From an uncultured bacterium (GTDB lineage Bacteria > Patescibacteriota > Minisyncoccia > Phycocordibacterales > PALSA-1337): a stretch of 11,730 bases of DNA. A model generated the notes under the pieces. The model had not been told where the DNA came from. It saw only the letters and a list, made by a program, of their open reading frames with translations, and did no database searches. Of the stretch, positions 7,173 to 11,730 are shown one piece after another (position 1 is the stretch's first letter; each line of letters opens with the position of its first letter). Both the position numbers and the translations under genes were made by a program. Where the stretch lies: NCBI GenBank assembly GCA_903868845.1, contig CAIPWS010000034.1, positions 1-11,730 on the forward strand, given 5' to 3'.

Positions 7173-7207
7173 GGCTATATTATAGCCGTATTTCACTAAA
7201 ATTGTAA
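7173..7207 (-). promoter_or_regulatory. Promoter with a perfect inverted repeat over the -10 box
   Basis: On the - strand the -10 TATAAT is at 7179-7184. The best -35 is TTACAA (7202-7207, 17-base spacer) or ATTACA (18-base spacer), both imperfect. The -10 lies inside the perfect odd palindrome GGCTATA-T-TATAGCC (7173-7187), ending 1 base from the ATG at 7171. A repressor bound there would block the promoter, or an RNA start within it would be very short. The promoter call is fairly sure; the operator role is inference. Confidence 0.6.
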
Positions 7208-7234
7208 TATTTGAATGTTGCCTAGTGTTATTAT

Positions 7235-7271
7235 AAAAAGAAAAAACCTCACCATCTCTGCTTTGGTGAGG
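7235..7271 (-). terminator. Intrinsic terminator of the pnp transcript
   Basis: CCTCACC (7247-7253) pairs perfectly with GGTGAGG (7265-7271) around an 11-base loop. On the - strand the stem is followed by TTTTTTCTTTTTAT, a strong U tract. It closes the pnp and small-protein transcript. A second hairpin, GTTGCTT/AAGCGAC (7283-7298), lies just before it. Confidence 0.88.
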
Positions 7272-7327
7272 AATTCTTTCCAGTTGCTTTGAAGCGACCG
7301 GATATTCAATTGTGTGATTGGTGCTAC

Positions 7328-7486
7328 CTAGAGCACCGCCCGACGTTTTGTCCGCCCGACCCGGACCATTCCGTGGTCGATGAGTGATGCAATGACCGTG
7401 ACAGTCTGCGCATCATCACGAGCATTCTCTTGGACGAACCGAAAAAGATCGGCAAGTGTCAGTTTCTTAACCCCACGTCGTTTCAC
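7328..7486 (-). CDS. Small basic protein of unknown function downstream of pnp
   Basis: 52 aa from a GTG at 7486, chosen because a complete GGAGGT Shine-Dalgarno (7493-7498) sits 6 bases upstream. The frame stays open to a TTG at 7573 (81 aa), but that start has no ribosome site. The protein begins KRRGVKKLTLADLF, has a central helix-like stretch (ADLFRFVQENARDDAQTVTVIASLIDHGMV) and ends in a basic tail (GRTKRRAVL), which would suit nucleic-acid or ribosome binding, though no family is recognised. It lies between pnp and the terminator, so it is probably co-transcribed with pnp. Its G+C is visibly higher than that of neighbouring genes. Unknown function; real gene likely because of the start site, codon content and terminator context. 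Confidence 0.6.
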   Translation of the reverse strand: MKRRGVKKLTLADLFRFVQENARDDAQTVTVIASLIDHGMVRVGRTKRRAVL

Positions 7487-7596
7487 TTTTCTACCTCCTG
7501 TTTGGCCGTAATTTACAGCCGCCTTTGTTCGAATACCAGTCTTCAACCTCTCATGAATTGGTAAAACTGTCAATAGGTTGTATTGTGGCCTATAGG

Positions 7597-9780
7597 CTAG
7601 TATCTCTTCTTAAAATCTGGACGAGGTGGTCTTGGAGGCATTGGAACTTCCTCCTTCTTTGTGAAGAAGGTTGGATTTGCTGCCTTGATAGAAAGATTTA
7701 TCCTTCCCTTATCATCTACTTCCTTCACCATGACTGGAACTTTCATTCCTTCCTGGACGTAGGTCGTGACTCTCTCAACACGGAATGGTGCGATCTCGGA
7801 GACGTGGACGAGGCCTTCTGCATTTGGACCAATCTTCACGAACGCGCCGAAATCCATAAGACGTGTGACTTCCCCATCAAATTTCTCACCAGGCATATAT
7901 TCACGGGTCATATTGAATATGATCTCGCGAGCCTTCTCAGCAGAACCGGCCTTTCCGGTTATAAATATATTTCCATCATCTTCGATCGTGATATCTTCGA
8001 CGTGTGTGACATCGCGTATTTCATTTATTGTCTTACCTCCAGAACCAATGACGAGACCTATCTGGTCTGGTTTAACTTTCATGACAAGTATTTCTGGAGC
8101 ACTCGCTGAAATCTGAGCGCGAGGAGAAGGAATTGCTTTTTCTATGACCTCAATAATCTCGAAGCGTGCCTTCTTTGCCTTTTCAAAAGCCTCAGCAAGT
8201 ATGCGAAGTGGTATACCACCAACCTTCACATCCATTTGCACGGCTGTGATACCGTCACGAGTTCCAGCAACCTTGAAATCCATATCACCATGGTGATCTT
8301 CTGGACCTTGTATGTCAGTCAGAAGTTTATAGTCGTAATTGTCAGCTGAACCATTATTCTTTGCGCCTTTCTTTTCACGCATCATAAGTCCTGAAGCTAT
8401 ACCAGCAACTGGAGATTTTATAGGAACACCTCCATCCATGAGCGCTAGAGTAGATCCACAGACTGAACCCATAGAAGTGGAACCATTTGAAGCCAAAGCC
8501 TCAGATACTAGACGTATTGTATATGGGAATTTATCCTTTGCAGGAATGACTGGGAATAAGGCCTTTTCTGCGAGAGCTCCGTGACCTATCATGCGGCGAT
8601 TTGTACCACCGACTTTACCTGTTTCACCAGAGGAAAATGGAGGAAAATTGTAATGGTGAATGAAGTGCTTATTCTCAGCCACAGTTACACCTTCTGATAC
8701 GAGGGCATCGCCAGGTGATCCGAGTGTGAGAGTAGACATGACATGTGTTCCACCTCTATAAAATATTCCTGTTCCATGTAGAACTGGAGAAACACCACCA
8801 GCTTGTGCAAACAATGGTCTGACAGTGTCGAAGTCACGACCATCCGCACGCTTATTTTTGTCTATTGCACCAGCGTGGAGAGCTTCGTTGGTTGCTTCTT
8901 CAAATATTTCGTCAGCCATAGCAACATTTCCTTCTGGGAATTTCTCTGCAAAAAGTTTTTGCCACTTTTCATGGATTTCATTTATCTTCACATGACCTGG
9001 CGCATTGCTGAATATGTATTTTTCAAGTGAAGGAGCAATCTCGGCGTCAAAAAGTTCTTTTGTACCAGGAGTTGGAGTAGGAAGTTCTATGACAGCCTTC
9101 TTTTTTCCAATTTCTGCGATGATTTTATTTTGCCAAGCCTGCATCTTCTCAATTTCAGCAGAAGCACGGGTGAGCCCTTCATTTACAAGACCTTCAGCTA
9201 CTTCCTTACTTGCTACTTCTATCATGTTTATCATGCCATCTTTACCACAAGCGAAGAGGTCGAGTGAAATAGTTGCATCTTCACGCTCCTTGAAGTTTGG
9301 ATTCACCAACCAATCATTATTTTGGCAAATTCTGACAGCAGAAACAGGTCCATTCCATGGAATATCAGATGTTCCTAGGGCCAATGAGGCAGCTATGACA
9401 GCAACAAAATCTGGATCGTCCTGATCTATGGCGAGAGTTGTGAGAATAACCTGCACCTCGTTACGTGTCTGCTGGTTGAACAAAGGACGAATCGTTCTGT
9501 CGACAATACGGCCAGAAAGGATCGATTCTGTAGATGGTCTGCCCTCTCTGCGCACGAAACGTGATCCGAGAATGCGACCAGTTGCATAGAAACGCTCCTC
9601 GTAGTCCACGGTAAGTGGAAAAAAGTCTCCATCGCGAAGACCTCCCATGACGGCGGTTGCCAGGATAACAGTGTTGCCATATCGCAACATCACCGCCCCG
9701 TTGGTCTGGTCTGCTAAGTCGCTAAATTCAGCAGTAAGAGTCTTACCACCGAAATCTATCGAGTATTCTTTCTTTGTCAT
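7597..9780 (-). CDS. pnp: Polynucleotide phosphorylase (polyribonucleotide nucleotidyltransferase)
   Basis: Phosphorolytic 3'-to-5' exoribonuclease, 727 aa, full length. First RNase PH domain about 12-140 with the RNA-binding loop FVRREGRPS (75-83). Helical linker about 145-300. Second, catalytic RNase PH domain about 310-545, with phosphate-site SNGSTSMGSVCGS (431-443) and catalytic D495, D501 and K503 (EDHHGDMDFK), matching E. coli D486, D492 and K494. KH domain about 561-625 with GSGG (579-582). S1 domain about 630-700 (GEVTRLMDFGAFVKI). Proline-rich basic tail PMPPRPPRPDFKKRY. The catalytic-domain motif that reads RGETQ in E. coli is RGGTH here (342-346). rpsO, often next to pnp, is absent on both sides. 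The small protein gene follows 110 bases after the stop, and a divergent gene lies upstream. No clear Shine-Dalgarno at the ATG. Confidence 0.98.
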   Translation of the reverse strand: MTKKEYSIDFGGKTLTAEFSDLADQTNGAVMLRYGNTVILATAVMGGLRDGDFFPLTVDYEERFYATGRILGSRFVRREGRPSTESILSGRIVDRTIRPLFNQQTRNEVQVILTTLAIDQDDPDFVAVIAASLALGTSDIPWNGPVSAVRICQNNDWLVNPNFKEREDATISLDLFACGKDGMINMIEVASKEVAEGLVNEGLTRASAEIEKMQAWQNKIIAEIGKKKAVIELPTPTPGTKELFDAEIAPSLEKYIFSNAPGHVKINEIHEKWQKLFAEKFPEGNVAMADEIFEEATNEALHAGAIDKNKRADGRDFDTVRPLFAQAGGVSPVLHGTGIFYRGGTHVMSTLTLGSPGDALVSEGVTVAENKHFIHHYNFPPFSSGETGKVGGTNRRMIGHGALAEKALFPVIPAKDKFPYTIRLVSEALASNGSTSMGSVCGSTLALMDGGVPIKSPVAGIASGLMMREKKGAKNNGSADNYDYKLLTDIQGPEDHHGDMDFKVAGTRDGITAVQMDVKVGGIPLRILAEAFEKAKKARFEIIEVIEKAIPSPRAQISASAPEILVMKVKPDQIGLVIGSGGKTINEIRDVTHVEDITIEDDGNIFITGKAGSAEKAREIIFNMTREYMPGEKFDGEVTRLMDFGAFVKIGPNAEGLVHVSEIAPFRVERVTTYVQEGMKVPVMVKEVDDKGRINLSIKAANPTFFTKKEEVPMPPRPPRPDFKKRY

Positions 9781-9882
9781 AATGATTGCGCCTACAGATT
9801 TCAGCGTTGAATGAAAACAAGGCCATATTGGCGACGTTTCAACTCTGCCTATCTGAAGGCGAAATTAATTAGTAATAAAACT

Positions 9883-9891
9883 AGTGTAACA
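9883..9891 (-). promoter_or_regulatory. Tentative extended -10 promoter of pnp
   Basis: On the - strand TGT-TACACT (-10 at 9883-9888) fits an extended -10 element; the -35 position is poor. A second candidate -10, TAGAAT, is at 9899-9904. Either gives a leader of roughly 95-110 bases before the pnp ATG. pnp leaders are often processed in other bacteria, but only short inverted repeats are visible here. Confidence 0.35.
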
Positions 9892-9912
9892 GAAAATCAT
9901 TCTAATCTCGCA

Positions 9913-9967
9913 TTGACAGCTACTTACATTTGTGATTATATGAAATGAGAAACAGAAAAAATAGGAG
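9913..9967 (+). promoter_or_regulatory. Near-consensus promoter and ribosome binding site of the alpha-CTD-like gene
   Basis: -35 TTGACA (9913-9918), 17-base spacer, -10 TTATAT (9936-9941), then AGGAG (9963-9967) 6 bases before the ATG at 9974. This gene has a normal leader and a good Shine-Dalgarno, unlike most of its neighbours. Confidence 0.8.
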
Positions 9968-9973
9968 CAATCA

Positions 9974-10624
9974 ATGAACAAAAATAATGTAGCAGATTTG
10001 AATGAGGTTCTTCTTGAAAAGATTTTGGGTGTACTCACTACCGGTAAAGTAATTAGTGTTGGCGAGAAAGTTTCTATTGGGCTGTCTCTTCGTGGTAGAG
10101 GCCTTTGGGCAGAGGGATCGGGGCTGCAATTGACCTTCGTTGACCATGCTGAGTGGCTGGACAATATCTGTTCCATTTCGGTCAATGCTCTGGAGGTTCG
10201 TAGTCATAAGTCTAGAGTTTTCAATGGTCTCAGAAATGCCAACATCCTCATCATAGGAGACCTGGTTAGACGTCGAACGGAATCAGGTATGCTTCGTTAT
10301 CGGAATTTCGGTCTTAAATCCTACGAAGCTCTGCAGACCGCCCTGCACTTGAAAGACGTGTCTGTTGGAATGTGTTTTAACACAGTCCCAGGCCCACAAG
10401 AGACAAAAGCTATCGGTCTGTGGGGTATCGGGATTGCTCCAATTGACAGCAGGCTAGTCGAGCTTCTCGAATCCAACGGATTTGTGACTTTGGGCTCGGT
10501 GATGCTGAGGGAAAAATTCGAAAAAGAAATCGAAAAAATATCCATGTTCACGAAGGATGAACGACGCTTCCTGATTCGACAGTTTGCGGAGATGTTTAAG
10601 TTCTACAACATCTCGTGGGTGTAA
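9974..10624 (+). CDS. Protein with tandem RNA-polymerase-alpha-CTD-like modules
   Basis: 216 aa. Residues about 70-134 read as an RNA polymerase alpha-subunit C-terminal-domain fold: LEVRSHKSRVFNGLRNANI, then IGDLVRR, then LRYRNFGLKSYEAL, matching the helix-hairpin-helix pattern (NANI, T/IGDLV, NFGxKS) of true alpha-CTDs. Residues about 152-212 look like a second, diverged copy (IDSRLVELLESNGFVTLGSV, then EIEKISMFTKDERRFL). The N-terminal 65 residues match nothing I know. No alpha N-terminal domain is present, so this is not rpoA. It may bind DNA or RNA polymerase, or compete with the alpha CTD; this is inference. It is a single-gene unit with its own promoter, ribosome site and terminator, divergent from pnp. 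Confidence 0.75.
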   Translation: MNKNNVADLNEVLLEKILGVLTTGKVISVGEKVSIGLSLRGRGLWAEGSGLQLTFVDHAEWLDNICSISVNALEVRSHKSRVFNGLRNANILIIGDLVRRRTESGMLRYRNFGLKSYEALQTALHLKDVSVGMCFNTVPGPQETKAIGLWGIGIAPIDSRLVELLESNGFVTLGSVMLREKFEKEIEKISMFTKDERRFLIRQFAEMFKFYNISWV

Positions 10625-10644
10625 ATGCACAGTGTGTTAATGAG

Positions 10645-10675
10645 ACGGGGTTTGGCTTCGGCTGAACCCCGTTTT
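10645..10675 (+). terminator. Intrinsic terminator with UUCG tetraloop
   Basis: ACGGGGTT and AACCCCGT pair, extended by TGGC/GCTG with wobble pairs, closed by a TTCG tetraloop (10645-10672), followed by TTTT. It lies 21 bases after the alpha-CTD-like gene. The stem could also act weakly on the opposite strand. Confidence 0.9.
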
Positions 10676-10801
10676 ACTTATAAGTATTGTCATCTCTTCC
10701 TACACAAAACATGTCATCAAGAGCAAGAACACGCCGAATTACACTTTCTACTACAGATCGTTTCTTCGGTACCAACCTTGTCAAAAACTTCTGTAGCTAA
10801 T
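10674..10801 (-). pseudogene. Frame-shifted coding-like remnant
   Basis: Beyond the TGA of the small ORF at 10802 the - strand remains coding-like in the other two frames in turn. One frame gives NELATEVFDKVGTEETI. After one extra base another begins VVESVIRRVLALDDMFCVG and ends with TAA at 10674-10676, inside the T run of the facing terminator. Removing one base at each junction (near 10805 and 10758) would join these to the 47-aa ORF as a protein of about 89 aa. This suggests decay of one gene by two single-base insertions, but could be chance. No family recognised. Confidence 0.4.
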
Positions 10802-10945
10802 TCATTTCAACTTCTGTAGAGCTGCTAGTACTTCGGCAGCAGGTACACCAACCTTCTTTGTATTCGTTAAATCAACAAGTGTAACCCAGTTTCCTTCGTC
10901 ACCCCACTCGTCAACGGATTTTGTTTTGTTTTTTCGCTTTTTCAT
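10802..10945 (-). CDS. Small hypothetical protein overlapping the Bro-like gene end
   Basis: 47 aa: a basic start MKKRKNKTKSVDEW, then GDEGNWVTLVDLTNTKKVGV, then a helix-like PAAEVLAALQKLK. The ATG lies inside the 3' end of the Bro-like gene in another frame (35-base overlap), an arrangement typical of translational coupling. No Shine-Dalgarno. It is probably the intact front part of a longer gene, since coding-like sequence continues in shifted frames downstream. Function unknown. Confidence 0.45.
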   Translation of the reverse strand: MKKRKNKTKSVDEWGDEGNWVTLVDLTNTKKVGVPAAEVLAALQKLK

Positions 10946-11600
10946 TTAATTGTTTAAAATTTTCTTTAGATACCACCGACCTCCCCAACTTTTCTTCAAG
11001 TTTTTTACGTGCGCCCCCGGCAATGTCGCCACCGACTCTAGCATCATCTTTTAGTTTTGGCAGACCTTTGGAATTTTCATTGCGATGTATCTCTGTCGTC
11101 GAACGTTCTCCAAGCATATTGAATATAAGCTCAAAGTCATCCATATGATCTCTGAGGTTTTCTCTTTTTAATCCTTTCAGTTGTTTGTATTCTCCCGGTG
11201 TCACCCCGAATGTTGCTTTAGAAATTTCGGCAGTTAAAATTTCATAGTCTCTGTGCTCTTGCGCACCACGATTTTTCCATTCGTCAGTTAATTCTTCACG
11301 AATAGCTATACCACGCATACGTTTTTCTATCCAGGAATCACTATAGCCTTTGGCTTTGTATAGGGCTCTGGTACGTTTCGGACCAAGTTCTGGGTCGTTT
11401 ATCTCATCTATACGTTCTTTTCCTAGGCTGGCTAACCAGAGTTTCAATGGCTCAGCATTGGGTGAAGGAATAGATTGGATGAGGCGGAGGGTCGTCTCAT
11501 CGTCAGCCATGTCGGTCTCACGATTCTTACCATCCTCAGCAACTACTTTCAACCGTACGATTTTCTCGTACGCTTCACTTCCCTCTTTTTCTAATCCCAT
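10911..11600 (-). CDS. Bro-N/phage-antirepressor-like protein, N-terminally truncated
   Basis: 229 aa. Residues 1-65 resemble the second half of a Bro-N domain as found in bacterial antirepressor-like proteins (EGSEAYEKIVRLK, TDMADDETTLRLIQSIPSP, EPLKLWLASLG). Residues 66-215 match the conserved C-terminal part of that group (ALYKAKGYSDSWIEKRMRGI, ILTAEISKATFGVTPGEYK, GLKRENLRDHMDD, STTEIHRNENSKG, SKENF near the end). Such proteins usually start about 40-60 residues earlier with the first Bro-N strands. Here a stop codon lies in frame 3 codons before the ATG and I see no missing part in other frames of the remaining 130 bases. The full-length family is thought to bind DNA in phage or mobile contexts; this copy may be inactive. 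Family assignment is from recalled sequence patterns. Confidence 0.7.
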   Translation of the reverse strand: MGLEKEGSEAYEKIVRLKVVAEDGKNRETDMADDETTLRLIQSIPSPNAEPLKLWLASLGKERIDEINDPELGPKRTRALYKAKGYSDSWIEKRMRGIAIREELTDEWKNRGAQEHRDYEILTAEISKATFGVTPGEYKQLKGLKRENLRDHMDDFELIFNMLGERSTTEIHRNENSKGLPKLKDDARVGGDIAGGARKKLEEKLGRSVVSKENFKQLNEKAKKQNKIR

Positions 11601-11602
11601 TA

Positions 11603-11629
11603 GGGGTTAGTTCCCCGAAGCTTGCTTCG
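11603..11629. repeat. Two tandem hairpins at the truncated end of the Bro-like gene
   Basis: GGGG-TTAGTT-CCCC (11603-11616) is followed at once by CGAAG-CTTG-CTTCG (11616-11629). Adjacent small hairpins are typical of REP-like elements and of IS200/IS605-type ends, but no transposase is present. They sit 2 bases upstream of the ATG of the truncated gene, at the apparent break. Confidence 0.5.
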
Positions 11630-11730
11630 AATAATGCTAGACTGATGAGGTGAGCACCCACATCCACAAATCTCATAACGTCACACTCCTGATGTACCAC
11701 CTAGTTTGTCCTGCTAAATACAGGAGAGTG
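11630..11730. repeat. Intergenic end of window with an imperfect inverted repeat
   Basis: CACACTCCTG (11682-11691) and CAGGAGAGTG (11721-11730) pair at 9 of 10 positions. The right arm also forms an inner hairpin, TCCTG-CTAAATA-CAGGA (11709-11725). No ORF of note. The right arm runs to the last base, so the structure may continue outside. Confidence 0.35.

Noticed and set aside
7487..7573. TTG start giving an 81-aa version of the small protein after pnp
   Set aside because: No ribosome site at the TTG, whereas GGAGGT with correct spacing precedes the GTG at 7486. It stays possible if homologues extend this far.
7525..9424. Several + strand ORFs of 75-194 aa opposite pnp
   Set aside because: They are antisense frames of a clearly coding, full-length PNPase gene, with no ribosome sites or domain-like content.
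11575..11676. 33-aa - strand ORF starting MRFVDVGAHLISLALF, overlapping the start of the Bro-like gene
   Set aside because: Tested as the missing N-terminal half in another frame; it does not resemble Bro-N sequence and runs through both hairpins.
11640..11690. Hammerhead-ribozyme-like CTGATGAG followed by a short stem
   Set aside because: The required GAAA after the second stem and the remaining core are absent.
1..11730. CRISPR array, tRNA, rRNA or complete defence system
   Set aside because: No regularly spaced repeats, no tRNA-like cloverleaf noticed by eye, and no nuclease, methylase or toxin-antitoxin pair found. A covariance-model scan could not be run.

Overview
The window looks like a chromosomal segment of a Candidate Phyla Radiation (Patescibacteria) bacterium, most likely a Parcubacteria-type lineage. 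The basis is the gene mix (TrmB-family regulators, LysM-M23 peptidase, YifB/ComM, a short DksA-like protein, PNPase, a Bro-N-like antirepressor), short intergenic regions, standard stop-codon use, and few Shine-Dalgarno sequences. No 16S rRNA or tRNA is visible, so placement rests on gene resemblance only.

Region 1 (1-2736): two paralogous TrmB-type regulators on the + strand flank an orphan periplasmic-type substrate-binding protein (SBP) on the - strand. The first regulator is cut by the window edge and converges on the SBP gene with one base between stops. The second is divergent from the SBP gene, with clear sigma70-type promoters in both directions and an inverted repeat over its own -35 box. 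Its promoter implies a leaderless mRNA starting at the ATG at 1993.

Region 2 (2737-4087): an intergenic stretch of about 205 bases packed with short inverted repeats, then an exported cell-wall hydrolase with two LysM domains and an M23 peptidase domain, convergent with comM.

Region 3 (7171 down to 4088, - strand): a probable operon of a single-pass membrane protein of unknown function, a DksA/TraR-like protein with an incomplete zinc site, and the YifB/ComM AAA+ ATPase. Its promoter has a -10 box inside a perfect inverted repeat, again placed for a leaderless start.

Region 4 (9780 down to 7235, - strand): polynucleotide phosphorylase followed by a small basic protein with a strong Shine-Dalgarno and GTG start, closed by a good intrinsic terminator.

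Region 5 (9913-11730): divergent from pnp is a monocistronic gene with a near-consensus promoter, ribosome binding site and UUCG-loop terminator. It encodes a protein with what appear to be two tandem RNA-polymerase-alpha-CTD-like helical modules. Opposite it lies what looks like a decaying accessory segment: a Bro-N/antirepressor-like gene missing its N-terminal half, with tandem hairpins at the break, and a small overlapping ORF followed by frame-shifted coding-like remnants. I do not see a complete, clearly new defence or mobile system. The most original points are the tandem alpha-CTD-like protein, the leaderless promoters, the altered DksA zinc site and the broken Bro locus.
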